Made by a program: the position numbers and the translations under genes. The notes below the pieces were generated by a model, which was not told the origin of the DNA, ran no database searches, and saw only the letters and a program-made list of their open reading frames with translations. A stretch of DNA of 64,000 bases from Candidatus Melainabacteria bacterium (GTDB lineage Bacteria > Cyanobacteriota > Vampirovibrionia > Obscuribacterales > Obscuribacteraceae): contig RXJR01000008.1 in the NCBI GenBank assembly GCA_003963305.1, positions 172,361 to 236,360 of the forward strand, read 5' to 3'. Below are positions 28,467 to 37,408 of the stretch, in pieces. Numbering within the stretch: position 1 is the stretch's first letter; every line of letters starts with the position of its first letter.

Positions 28467-28499
28467 CGACCGACCGTTCCTAGCACCGTGAATGGTGCG

Positions 28500-28523
28500 G
28501 CAGGGCTAGCGCCCTGCTTTTTT
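28500..28523 (+). terminator. Rho-independent terminator
   Basis: A perfect 7-bp GC-rich stem, GCAGGGC 28500-28506 with 28511-28517 and a TAGC loop, followed directly by six T. It lies 34 bp after the TPR gene stop and closes the 25.7-28.5 kb island. Confidence 0.9.
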
Positions 28524-28668
28524 AGACTGTAAATACTATAACGTATCATAAAAAGAAAACGGCTAAAGTTTAGGATGCAGACCATATTGCTACAACCGAA
28601 ATCACGTCGAGCAGCTATGATCATAATGGCGCTCGATTATTGCTTTCTTTGCCCGAAGGCATCGGCAG

Positions 28669-29340
28669 GTGATCATGACCAAACAGGATTTGGAATCCCG
28701 AGGCCCAGGGCCAGTGCCTTCGCACGCTAATCAGTTCGACAATCTGCGCAAAATCATCCACCACCACTTCGAGCTCTATTCGAGAGAGGGTAAACTTTGC
28801 GACGAAGAACTGCTGTCGGTGTTGAACGTGAAAGCAGCCGAGATGATGGCCAGCCGTGAAGTTTTGTCCACTGAACAATATGCAGATATGCTCTACAGCC
28901 TGGCTTTGCTCAACTACGAATCTGCTAACTACGAACACGCAGCTCGGCTGGCAGATGGCGCCTTGAAAATTCGCGAGGAAGCACGCGGTCCCAACTCCGA
29001 TTTGCTCCTCGACTTCGAACTGCTGGTTCTTTCTTACAATAATCGCGGTCGCTTCGGTGAAGCAGAAAGCGCGGCCGATAGCTGGCTGCGCCTGGCAGAA
29101 GATGAGTTTGGCGTAGATAACCCCTATATCGGAAAAGTGACTTTCTGCCTGGCGCAGATTTATCGCAAACAGGGACGTAAGCTCGAAGCTGAACAAATGT
29201 TCCTGCGCTCCCTGGCAATTTATGCAAAGACAAACACGCTGGACAGTGCCGATGCATCAGTGACTCGCACTGCTTACGGCGACTTTCTCCGGCTGACAGG
29301 CCGAGCAGAAGAAGCAAAGCAGATCGAAAAAAATTACTGA
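28669..29340 (+). CDS. TPR-repeat protein
   Basis: 223 aa from a GTG with GAAGG upstream; an ATG two codons later (28675) is an equally possible start. It has three or four TPR-like helix pairs, for example YADMLYSLALLNYESANYEH and IGKVTFCLAQIYRKQGRKLE, of the kinesin-light-chain-like style with about 42-residue spacing. Soluble, no signal peptide. Codon use is class A, unlike the TPR gene just upstream. It ends 1 bp from the upstream end of the open frame of the aldose epimerase, whose likely start is 83 bp downstream. Confidence 0.75.
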   Translation: MIMTKQDLESRGPGPVPSHANQFDNLRKIIHHHFELYSREGKLCDEELLSVLNVKAAEMMASREVLSTEQYADMLYSLALLNYESANYEHAARLADGALKIREEARGPNSDLLLDFELLVLSYNNRGRFGEAESAADSWLRLAEDEFGVDNPYIGKVTFCLAQIYRKQGRKLEAEQMFLRSLAIYAKTNTLDSADASVTRTAYGDFLRLTGRAEEAKQIEKNY

Positions 29341-29422
29341 GTTGAGACCAATCGTTGTCAAATCGCCCACTGCCAATTCCAGTGGGTTACTATTTGATCT
29401 GCCCTTAACGATGGATGTTTTT

Positions 29423-30598
29423 ATGCGGAAAACCCAGGTGCTGTTGAGCACTCTTCTGACCATGTCTGTGACCTGTGCAGCTTCTTACTCGAAGGTAGAG
29501 GCAACACAACCGCCTGTGGCCGTCAAACTTTTCGATAATCTCAGTCGCACTGATTTCGGCACAGATATGCATGGCGAGAAAATTGATCTGTTTACCCTGA
29601 CCAACGCCAACGGCATGGTCGCTAAAGTTATGACTTATGGTGCCACGTTGACTGAGCTGCGCGTTCCCGATAAACGCCGCAAATCAGTCGACATAGTTCT
29701 CGGCTTTGACTCACTGCGCCCGTACGAAGAACAATCATCCTATTTCGGCGCCACAATAGGACGTTATGCAAACCGTATTTCTGGAGCGAAATTCGCTATC
29801 GACGGCAAAGACTATTTTCTTGCTCCTAATAGTTCACATAATACCTTACATGGTGGCATTCGCGGATTCGACAAACGCCTGTGGCAGGCTGAGCCTTTGC
29901 ACGAAAATGGCATCGCTGCTGTTAAATTCACGTATGTGAGCAAAGATATGGAAGAGGGTTTTCCAGGAAACTTAACTGCAACAGTTACTTATTCGCTTAA
30001 TAACGAGAATGAATTGAAGATTGTTTATACAGCTTCTACGGACAAGCCCACACCGATTAATCTCACTAATCATGCTTATTTTGACCTGGCCGGCGCCGGT
30101 TTTGAATCGGTGTTGAAACATCAGTTGCGCATAAATGCCGACTCGTACACACCCGTGAACAAAGAACTTATCCCTACAGGCACCATTGAACCTGTAAAAG
30201 GCACACCGTTTGATTTTACAGAGCCCAGAGAAATCGGCAAAGACATAGAAAAAGTTTCCGGCGGCTACGACCACAACTTTGTCTTGCGGGGGCAGAAAGG
30301 AGAGCTGAGAGAAGCGGCAGTCGTCGTCGAGCCCATTAGCGGACGCACCTTAACGATGCTCACGACAGAACCGGGAGTGCAGTTCTATTCTGGAAATTTT
30401 TTGGATGGCACCATACGCGGTATAGGTGGTGTTTATTCAAAACACTGGGGCTTTACTCTGGAAGCCCAACACTACCCTGATTCAGTACATCACAGCGATT
30501 GGCCAAACACAATTTTGCAACCTGGTCAGTCGTACACTCAAACCACTGTCTACAGATTTAGCCAGGGTGTCAGCCACGCAAATTGGCTTCATAATTGA
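29423..30598 (+). CDS. galM: Secreted aldose 1-epimerase (galactose mutarotase)
   Basis: 391 aa from the ATG at 29423, chosen because MRKTQVLLSTLLTMSVTCAA is a typical signal peptide; ATG 29411 is an alternative. The enzyme interconverts alpha and beta anomers of aldoses. Family motifs are clear: HNTLHGGIRGFDKR with the binding His, NLTNHAYFDLAG with the catalytic His, TEPGVQFYSGNF and the catalytic Glu in FTLEAQHYPDS. Export suggests action on sugars in the periplasm or outside the cell. It follows the TPR gene closely and may be co-transcribed. Confidence 0.88.
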   Translation: MRKTQVLLSTLLTMSVTCAASYSKVEATQPPVAVKLFDNLSRTDFGTDMHGEKIDLFTLTNANGMVAKVMTYGATLTELRVPDKRRKSVDIVLGFDSLRPYEEQSSYFGATIGRYANRISGAKFAIDGKDYFLAPNSSHNTLHGGIRGFDKRLWQAEPLHENGIAAVKFTYVSKDMEEGFPGNLTATVTYSLNNENELKIVYTASTDKPTPINLTNHAYFDLAGAGFESVLKHQLRINADSYTPVNKELIPTGTIEPVKGTPFDFTEPREIGKDIEKVSGGYDHNFVLRGQKGELREAAVVVEPISGRTLTMLTTEPGVQFYSGNFLDGTIRGIGGVYSKHWGFTLEAQHYPDSVHHSDWPNTILQPGQSYTQTTVYRFSQGVSHANWLHN

Positions 30599-31489
30599 AC
30601 CGGATAATTCACCCAAATTGGCTTCACAACTAACGGATCGCCCCGCATTGATTGCACTAAACTGAACGGGAATTCGGGCCCGAGACTGGGGTGTACCTCT
30701 CTCAAATTCATTTACTCATTTCATGTTAAGCAAAAAACGCAGACTTCGCATGTTCTGGAAAGCCTTTGTTGATGCGTGTTTCCAGTGATCGGTAAGTCTG
30801 GAAAGGCTGATGTAATAGAACTTTACTTAACATTAGGTCTGGGCGTTGGTAGCTTTACCCTCGCCGGCAGTTTTGGCGCAGATCTCTTGAAGTTCGCATC
30901 AGCACACGCTAGCCAATAATAATTTCTTCGTTTTTTTGGCCATCGCGGCCACTCTCCAGCATCATGCGCGATACCACTCAGCGATCAGGGCGAAGAAATT
31001 TAGTACCGTTTTGCGCCAGACCATTGAATCAATAGGCCTGGCGCAACTCTGCTCAGGTCCGCTAGGAATCAGGGTTTCCTCAATGTTTCCTTTATTATTC
31101 CAGTCAAAGATCGGCGGCGTATATTCCTTGTGTATATAAGAACGTTGAGTAGCGCGAGCCGCGCCAGAAAATGATTTGAGGCTGTGGTCGGGGTTTGGGC
31201 CAAATGTCATTAGTTATTAGAGAGTAGATCACTATTGGCTCTTGAGTTTCGTGCTTGAGAACCAATAGCTTTTTCATGTTCTCTGTTTTCCAGTTCCAAG
31301 CAAACCTCCCTTATTGCTCTAATCAGTAGTTTTTCAACGTTCCACACCCCACCGCACATCGGTGAGAGTGAGCACGTCTTCTGCCTTTGTGCGCTTGTTG
31401 TGCTGCCGCATGAACACTGGCTCACATGAAGAGCAACTTTTTTCCGGACTGCGCTGCACAGTCTCGCAGTCTCTGCCAGGAGTTACAAA
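30599..31489. other. Gene-free region before the NAD island
   Basis: About 890 bp without a credible gene; short open frames here have no binding site or recognisable product. It probably carries the promoter and leader of the 31.5-42.9 kb island. Base composition shifts from AT-rich to GC-rich over its last 150 bp, with a GTGAGC/GCTCAC pair near 31370-31425. Confidence 0.45.
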
Positions 31490-32131
31490 ATGACACGGAC
31501 AAAAACGATTCGCAACAATCGTGGACGGAAGAAGTTGCGCATCGGACTCTCGATGGGCACCTTCAATCCCATTCATCTCTGGCACATGCAGGTCGCGCAA
31601 TGTGCCTGGGATCAGTTTGACCTCGACTTCGTTTACTTCATCCCCAACGGTGACCCGCCGCATAAAAGCGACGTCGCTCCCAAGGAGATTCGCTTCCGCA
31701 TGGTTCGGGCTGCATGCCAGGGCGTCAAGCACTTCGTGCCCAGTCGCATCGAGATCGACCGGCCCGGCAAGTCTTATACGGTCGACACGCTGCGTGCGCT
31801 TCGGGCGCTGCATGGCGATGACGTCGAATTCTTCCTGATCATCGGGCTCGACAACGTCGAACCGATTAATCACTGGATGGAAGTCGACGAAATCTTCAAG
31901 CTCTGCCAGCTTCTCGTGGCGCCGCGCGACGCTGCCATTGCAGACCGCGACATCGTCGCTCGGGTGCTGCCTGCCGGGGCTCGCTTCGGCATTATTGACT
32001 GCCCGGGCGGCGGCATCTCAAGCACGATCATCCGCAACTGGATCAAGGCTGGTCGCGCTCGTTCAGCCGACTACCTTTTCCCCAACGTCAAAGTCCGCAA
32101 CATCGCCGTGCGGCACAGGCTCTATCGCTGA
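31490..32131 (+). CDS. nadD: Nicotinate-nucleotide adenylyltransferase
   Basis: 213 aa, ATG behind CCAGGAG. It transfers AMP from ATP to nicotinate mononucleotide to give nicotinate adenine dinucleotide. The nucleotidyltransferase motif is GTFNPIHLWH (residues 23-32), and the second signature is ISSTIIRNWIKAG near the C-terminus, followed by YLFPNVKVRNIA. The usual HxGH is HLWH here, Trp replacing Gly. Human NMNATs also depart from Gly at this position, so activity is still likely. First gene of an eleven-gene, one-direction GC-rich island that encodes the whole Preiss-Handler route. Confidence 0.88.
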   Translation: MTRTKTIRNNRGRKKLRIGLSMGTFNPIHLWHMQVAQCAWDQFDLDFVYFIPNGDPPHKSDVAPKEIRFRMVRAACQGVKHFVPSRIEIDRPGKSYTVDTLRALRALHGDDVEFFLIIGLDNVEPINHWMEVDEIFKLCQLLVAPRDAAIADRDIVARVLPAGARFGIIDCPGGGISSTIIRNWIKAGRARSADYLFPNVKVRNIAVRHRLYR

Positions 32132-32139
32132 CCCTGACT

Positions 32140-32159
32140 GCGCACCACCAGTGGTGTGC
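32140..32159 (+). repeat. Hairpin with ACCAGT loop (ACTTGT-family variant)
   Basis: A 7-bp stem, GCGCACC with GGTGTGC (one G-T pair), and hexaloop ACCAGT, between nadD and pncB and just before the pncB ribosome binding site (GAGGA). Confidence 0.5.
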
Positions 32160-32180
32160 AAGAAAGATGAGGACCAATCT

Positions 32181-33437
32181 ATGACACAGCCAAAGAAAAG
32201 TGGTGTCGCTGCATCTCAGATGAGAAAGCGCCGCCGCAAGCTCTCTTCCGCTCCGCGCTCCATCCTCGACAACGACCTCTACAAGTTCTCGATGGGCAAT
32301 GCGGTGCTGCAACGTTATCCGAACATTCGGGTGGCCTACAAGTTCACCGACCGACGCTGCAAGGGCAACTGGACGCCCGAAGCCCTCGCGGTGCTGCAGC
32401 GCCGCATCAACGAAATGGCCAGGCTGAAGCTGACCGCCGAAGAGCGTGCTTACTGCGTGGTGGCGCTGCCCTGGATCAACCGCGCCTTCTGGGATTTCCT
32501 CGCCAACTACCGCTACGATCCATCCGAGGTGTCGGTTTCGCTCGATGCGAGCAACAACCTCAAGCTCGACATTCGCGGGCTCTGGTGCCGCACCATTTTC
32601 TGGGAAGTGCCTCTCCTGGCGCTGATCTCAGAGGTCTACTACGAATACATCGACACGAACTGGAGCGAGGACGGCCAGGTCGAGAAGATGGAAGGCAAGG
32701 CGCAACGCCTCTTCGACGCCGGCGTCGCCTGGGGCGACTTCGGCACCCGCCGCCGCCGTCACTTCGCTGCGCAGGAGCGCGTCGTCGCTATCGGCAAGAA
32801 GTACGCCAACTTCACGGGCACAAGCAACGTCTACCTGGCCATGAAGCACGGCGTCAAGGCGCTGGGCACCATGGCTCATGAGTGGGTGATGGGTCACGCT
32901 GCCCTGGTTTCGCTCAAGCACGCCAATCGGGCTGCACTCGTTGCCTGGAAAGAGGTCTACGGAGGCAACCTGGGCACCGCGCTGCCCGATACTTACGGCA
33001 CCGACGCCTTCCTGCGTGACTTCGACGGCGAGCTGGCCAGGCTCTATGACTCGGTGCGCCATGACTCGGGCGACCCCTACGCCTGGTACGAGAAGCTCGT
33101 CGCTCACTACATTTCGCTCAGCGTCGACTGGAGAACCAAGCCGGCCGGATTCACCGACGGCAACACCGATACCAGCGCCATCGAGATCAACGGCTACGTC
33201 AGGGGCCGCGGCGGCAAATGCTGGTTCGGTATCGGCACGTCGATGAGCAACGACTACGGTGATGAGAGCCCGGCTGTCGCGATCGTGATCAAGCTCTACG
33301 AGGTGATCGACCAGCACGGCATCGTCACGAAGGTCGTGAAGATCTCCGACAACCCCGAGAAGGCAGGTGGCGACCACGATGCCTTGCGTGTTGCCAAATA
33401 CACGCATCTGGGCATTCCGCTCGACGCCGCAGCCTGA
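32181..33437 (+). CDS. pncB: Nicotinate phosphoribosyltransferase
   Basis: 418 aa from the ATG at 32181 behind GAGGA; the longer open frame upstream overlaps nadD and is not used. It joins nicotinate with PRPP, using ATP, to make nicotinate mononucleotide. It matches the enterobacterial PncB type: LDNDLYKFSM, WGDFGTRRRRHF, GTSNVYLAMKHG, GTMAHEWVMGH, SVRHDSGDPYAW and FGIGTSMSNDYG in order. The N-terminal 25 residues are basic and not part of the usual domain. It lies 49 bp after nadD and upstream of a PRPP-synthetase homologue that could supply its co-substrate. Confidence 0.92.
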   Translation: MTQPKKSGVAASQMRKRRRKLSSAPRSILDNDLYKFSMGNAVLQRYPNIRVAYKFTDRRCKGNWTPEALAVLQRRINEMARLKLTAEERAYCVVALPWINRAFWDFLANYRYDPSEVSVSLDASNNLKLDIRGLWCRTIFWEVPLLALISEVYYEYIDTNWSEDGQVEKMEGKAQRLFDAGVAWGDFGTRRRRHFAAQERVVAIGKKYANFTGTSNVYLAMKHGVKALGTMAHEWVMGHAALVSLKHANRAALVAWKEVYGGNLGTALPDTYGTDAFLRDFDGELARLYDSVRHDSGDPYAWYEKLVAHYISLSVDWRTKPAGFTDGNTDTSAIEINGYVRGRGGKCWFGIGTSMSNDYGDESPAVAIVIKLYEVIDQHGIVTKVVKISDNPEKAGGDHDALRVAKYTHLGIPLDAAA

Positions 33438-33602
33438 GCGCACTTCTCGACCATGTTGCCTGAGGCACAGCGTCTCAGGCAGCTAACACGAAGCCCGGAG
33501 CAACGCCAGTTACTCCAGGCAACCGATTCGCAGCCTCTGTTCTGAACTTCTCAGGACAGACTTGTTCTAACGCCAACTTACCTTGGCACGGGAGACCTTG
33601 AT
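33438..33602 (+). promoter_or_regulatory. Structured spacer with two hairpins
   Basis: Stems TGCCTGAG 33458-33465 with 33475-33482 (8 bp) and TCTGTTCTGA 33537-33546 with 33552-33561 (10 positions, one G-T pair), between pncB and the PRPP-synthetase homologue. No T tract follows, so read-through is expected. Confidence 0.55.
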
Positions 33603-35078
33603 ATGCAAAAAGTGATCATCTTGACCTCGGGCGGCTCTGTCGCAGTCGCTGCCCGACTTCTGGCCAAAGCCGGCACCGTCAGTGGTGAGGTGAAGGCGGA
33701 AGCGTTTCCCGATGGAGAAATCCATCATCAACTCGAAACCGCAGTCGACAACAGCGAAGTCGTCGTCTGCGGCAACTTCGATTTCACCGAGCCTGACCAG
33801 ACCATGGAGCTCTTCGATGTCGGCTCCCTGGCGGCAGATGAAGGCGCCATCGGGCTGACTTTGATTACGCCCGAAGACCGCCGCAACGACAAGCACACGC
33901 GCTTCTTCAGGCGGGTGCAGGCGCGCATGCTCTCCGCAATCCCCGAGACACCACTCGGGAACCGAGTCTTGCCTGTCGACGAGCAGACCATGTCCATGCC
34001 CGTCTATCGCAAGCCGGCTCTGCGCCGCCGCCCCAACAAGCGCGCTGCTTCCGGGGCCGCCATCGACCTCTTCGAGTATCGTGGCGCCCCCGTACTCTTC
34101 GCCACGAAGAGCTACGGCTATATGCTCGCCGATTTCCTCAAGTTGCACGATTTCCAGCCTGGCGACTGCCATCGCGAGGCTGGAACCGGTCTCGTTACAG
34201 GCGTCAGCGGCGTCGCCGGTCGTGATGTCGTCATCGTGGGCGGTACCATCGATCACGCCGAAACGATCGAACTCTACTTGCTGGCCAATGCCGTCTACGA
34301 GGCGGGCGCCGTCAGCATGACCATCGTCATTCCCTACTTCGGTTATTCGACGATGGAGCGCGGCAAGCCCGAGCTGCACGAGGCCGTCAAGGCCGCTTAC
34401 CGGGCGCGCCTGATTTCCTCAATTCCCGCCTGCCCGCTCGGCAATCGGGTGGTCATGACCGACCTGCACTCCGAGGGCATCCCGCACTACTTCCATGGCG
34501 TGCGCACCACTCACGTCTACGCCATCAAGCGCATCATCATGGAGGCGCTGGGTGAACGACTGGGCGGACGCATCTGCACCACCGATGCCGGGCGCGGCAA
34601 GTGGGCTGAGTCGCTCGTCAAGGACATCAACAGGCTCCTCAAGGGGCGCGGCATCGCAGTCGACCAGTTCTGGCAGGCCGCCTTCGCTCTCAAGGACCGC
34701 AAGAGCGGCTCCGACACCGAATTGCTCGGTGTGCTCGGCGATGTCGCCGGGCTCGACATCGACCTCTTCGACGACATGATCCGCCGCGGCTCTACCGCCA
34801 TCGAAGCCGGGGTCGGTTACCGCAGCGGCATTCCCGGCAAGGAAGGTACGGGCTGCCGCAAGATTCGCTTCTTTTCCTCGCACGGCGTGCTCCCCGGCAA
34901 CGCCCTCGACCGTTTGCGCGGCGCAGTTGACCTGCAAGGCGAGCCTCTCTTCGACGAGGTGATCGTCACCGACAGCCATCCCAGCGCCGTGCGCCAGGCT
35001 GGTGATTTCCTCAAGGTGAAGTCCATCTCGTACATCCTTGTCGAGGAGGTGCTTCGCCTGCTTCGTCCCGGCGCCTGA
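33603..35078 (+). CDS. Ribose-phosphate pyrophosphokinase homologue with duplicated N-terminal domain
   Basis: 491 aa against about 315 in standard PRPP synthetases. The C-terminal part has the family's catalytic features: VIPYFGYSTMERGK (residues 242-255), TDLHSEG (286-292), the Lys/Arg of FALKDRK (361-367), the PRPP loop LFDDMIRRGSTA (388-399) and VTDSHP. Residues about 34-133 repeat the N-terminal domain in degenerate form; ARMLSAIPETPLGNRV (107-122) mirrors ARLISSIPACPLGNRV (268-283). The first copy has lost the ATP-site motif and the DLHS motif. In context it would make PRPP for PncB. Phage enzymes of this family also act on ADP-ribose, so the substrate is open. Confidence 0.8.
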   Translation: MQKVIILTSGGSVAVAARLLAKAGTVSGEVKAEAFPDGEIHHQLETAVDNSEVVVCGNFDFTEPDQTMELFDVGSLAADEGAIGLTLITPEDRRNDKHTRFFRRVQARMLSAIPETPLGNRVLPVDEQTMSMPVYRKPALRRRPNKRAASGAAIDLFEYRGAPVLFATKSYGYMLADFLKLHDFQPGDCHREAGTGLVTGVSGVAGRDVVIVGGTIDHAETIELYLLANAVYEAGAVSMTIVIPYFGYSTMERGKPELHEAVKAAYRARLISSIPACPLGNRVVMTDLHSEGIPHYFHGVRTTHVYAIKRIIMEALGERLGGRICTTDAGRGKWAESLVKDINRLLKGRGIAVDQFWQAAFALKDRKSGSDTELLGVLGDVAGLDIDLFDDMIRRGSTAIEAGVGYRSGIPGKEGTGCRKIRFFSSHGVLPGNALDRLRGAVDLQGEPLFDEVIVTDSHPSAVRQAGDFLKVKSISYILVEEVLRLLRPGA

Positions 35079-35175
35079 TCGCTGTTGCGACAGGTGCGTG
35101 TGATAAACCGGGCTCATCTGCCGTCACCGCATCTGGTGGCGGCAGGGGGCTCCTTCTCTGCTTCAGGAGAGTCAT
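35079..35175 (+). promoter_or_regulatory. Structured spacer upstream of NAD synthetase
   Basis: An 11-position stem, CTGCCGTCACC 35118-35128 with 35135-35145 (one T-G pair) and a 6-nt loop. A second weak TCTC/GAGA pairing could cover the AGGAGAG ribosome binding site of the next gene. Confidence 0.5.
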
Positions 35176-37194
35176 ATGAAACTAATAAAGATGGCTGGGG
35201 CTGCCCTCAACCAGATTCCATTCGGCTGGGCAAACAACCAGCTCAATATCGAAAATGCCCTGGCCGACGCCAGAGCCGTGGGCGTCACCATTCTCGGTCT
35301 GCCCGAGCTGTGCATCACAGGCTACGGCTGTGAAGACGATTTCTTCCGCCCCGACTTGCGTGAGCGCGCCTGGCAGATGCTGCAAGCGCTCCTGCCGCTG
35401 ACGCGGGGTATGGTCGTCTCGTTCGGGCTGCCCATCCTCCACAAGAACAAGATCTACAACTGCGTCGCTGTCGTGGTCGACGGCGCGATCGCCGGTTTCG
35501 TGGCCAAGAAAGCTCTGGCCAACGACGGCATCCATTACGAGGCGCGTCAGTTCGAAGCCTGGCCGGCCAACCTCGTCGAGCAGTTCGAGAAGGACGGCAA
35601 GGTCTACCAGATAGGCGACCTCTACTTCCGCATCGGCGACGTCGTGCTCGGCTTCGAGATCTGCGAAGGCGCCTGGACCGGCAAGCGTGACGGCGTCAAC
35701 CTGGTCGGCAAGGCGGTCGATATCATCATCAACCCTTCGGCCAGTCACTTCAGCTTCGGCAAGGTGAAGACGCGTCAGCGCCTGGTTCTGGAAGGCTCCC
35801 GAGCCTTCGGCTGCACCTATCTTTTCGTCAACCTGCTCGGCAACGAGGCCGGTCGCGCCATCTATGACGGTGACGTGATTATCGCTCAGGCCGGTCAGCT
35901 TACCGCCTCCGGACCACGCTTCTCTTATCGAAACCATGTGCTCACCACGTCGGTTGTCGATATCGAGCACACGCGCATGATGCAGTCGCGCACCTGCAGC
36001 TTCAAGCCCGAAATCACGGGCGCTCAGGACAACCGCTGCATCGAAGTGCCCTTCGTCTTCCCCGAGCGCACGCCCGAGGCCAGGGTGGCGGTCGTTTTCG
36101 AACCCTGGGAGACCGGTGTTCGCGTCAAGGAAGAAGAGTTCTCGCGGGTGATTCCGCTTGGTCTCTTCGACTATCTGCGCAAGAGCATGTCCAACGGTTT
36201 CATGCTCTCACTGAGCGGTGGTGCCGATTCCACTGCTGTCGCCTGCCAGGTCAAGCTGATGGTCGACTTCGGCGTAGCCGACCTCGGTATGGACGGCTTC
36301 AAGGCGAAACTGGCTCACATCAAGGGTCTCGATAAGTGTGCGACCAGAAAGGAGCTGGTCAATCGCCTCATCGTCTGCGCTTATCAGGCCACCAAACAGA
36401 GCTCGCGCACGACCAGGACCGCTGCTCGCAAGGTGGCTGAAGCGGTCGGCGCGCGCTTCTTCTCGCTCAACATCGAGCCCATCGTGCGGCTCTACATCAA
36501 GCTCGCCGAGAAGGTGATTGGGCGACCGATGACCTGGGAGCAAGATGACATTCCGCTCCAGAACGTGCAGGCGCGCGTGCGTGCTCCGATGATCTGGCTG
36601 CTGGCCAACATCTTCGGCATGCTGCTTCTGTCGACCAGCAATCGCTCGGAAGGCGCGGTCGGTTATTGCACCATGGACGGTGACACCGCCGGTGGTCTCT
36701 CGCCTGTTGCCGGCATTGACAAGCTTTTCCTCAAGTGGTGGCTGCTCTGGCTGCAGAACGAGGGACCGGCCGCTGTTGGTCCTCTACCCGAGCTTATCTA
36801 CGTCACCAAGCAGCAACCGACTGCTGAACTGCGTCCGCTCGAGCAGGCGCAGACCGACGAGAAAGACTTGATGCCCTACGACGTGCTCAATTCAATCGAA
36901 GAGGAGGCAATCGAAAACAACCGCTCGCCGCTCGAGTGCTACCAGATCATTCGGGTCGGCTACGCGCAGCACACGCCCCTGCAAATCAGCGACTGGGTGC
37001 AGAAGTTCTTCAGCAAGTGGAGCATCAACCAGTGGAAGCGCGAGCGTCTGGCGCCTGCGCTGCACTGCGACACTCGCAACCTCGACCCTCGCACCTGGCG
37101 CCGGTCGCCGATCCTCTCGGGTGGTTACCGCGATGAGCTGGTCAGCATGCGTGAGTATGCTCTCGCTGACCACGAGGCGCAGTCGCTGGCGTAA
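35176..37194 (+). CDS. nadE: Glutamine-dependent NAD+ synthetase
   Basis: 672 aa, close to the about 680 aa of the two-domain type. The N-terminal nitrilase-type glutaminase (about residues 5-290) has the Glu-Lys-Cys triad: GLPELCITGYG (Glu44), VAKKALAND (Lys near 112) and FEICEGAWTG (Cys163). The C-terminal ATP-pyrophosphatase domain has SLSGGADSTAVAC and the STSNRSEGAVGY and GDTAGGLSPVAG motifs. It amidates nicotinate adenine dinucleotide to NAD+, with ammonia channelled from glutamine: the last step of the Preiss-Handler route whose other enzymes flank it. Confidence 0.93.
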   Translation: MKLIKMAGAALNQIPFGWANNQLNIENALADARAVGVTILGLPELCITGYGCEDDFFRPDLRERAWQMLQALLPLTRGMVVSFGLPILHKNKIYNCVAVVVDGAIAGFVAKKALANDGIHYEARQFEAWPANLVEQFEKDGKVYQIGDLYFRIGDVVLGFEICEGAWTGKRDGVNLVGKAVDIIINPSASHFSFGKVKTRQRLVLEGSRAFGCTYLFVNLLGNEAGRAIYDGDVIIAQAGQLTASGPRFSYRNHVLTTSVVDIEHTRMMQSRTCSFKPEITGAQDNRCIEVPFVFPERTPEARVAVVFEPWETGVRVKEEEFSRVIPLGLFDYLRKSMSNGFMLSLSGGADSTAVACQVKLMVDFGVADLGMDGFKAKLAHIKGLDKCATRKELVNRLIVCAYQATKQSSRTTRTAARKVAEAVGARFFSLNIEPIVRLYIKLAEKVIGRPMTWEQDDIPLQNVQARVRAPMIWLLANIFGMLLLSTSNRSEGAVGYCTMDGDTAGGLSPVAGIDKLFLKWWLLWLQNEGPAAVGPLPELIYVTKQQPTAELRPLEQAQTDEKDLMPYDVLNSIEEEAIENNRSPLECYQIIRVGYAQHTPLQISDWVQKFFSKWSINQWKRERLAPALHCDTRNLDPRTWRRSPILSGGYRDELVSMREYALADHEAQSLA

Positions 37195-37408
37195 CGCGAA
37201 GAATGCGCCGCAACTCGCGGGAACGTGTCAGAACGCGTCAGCAGGTGCGGGAAGACAATCCAGCGAATACAGATATACGTTTCGTTCTAGTTGAGTGTGC
37301 TCTCTGCCTGACGGCAGACGGCATATTCGGCTGTTCATCAACAGCTGCGTGGTTGCTCGAACCGCGCAGTTTCCGTCGGGACCTGGTCCCGCAAGAGGAG
37401 TTCCATAT
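37195..37408 (+). promoter_or_regulatory. Structured spacer between nadE and nicotinamidase
   Basis: A series of hairpins: CTGCC/GGCAG near 37308-37321, GCTGTT 37330-37335 with 37340-37345, GCGTGGTT/AACCGCGC near 37347-37367, and CGGGACC 37377-37383 with 37385-37391. The last one ends right before the AAGAGGAG ribosome binding site. Confidence 0.5.

Noticed and set aside
31938..32180. N-terminal extension of pncB overlapping nadD
   Set aside because: No binding site before the upstream start; GAGGA before 32181 and the PncB family length support the shorter form.
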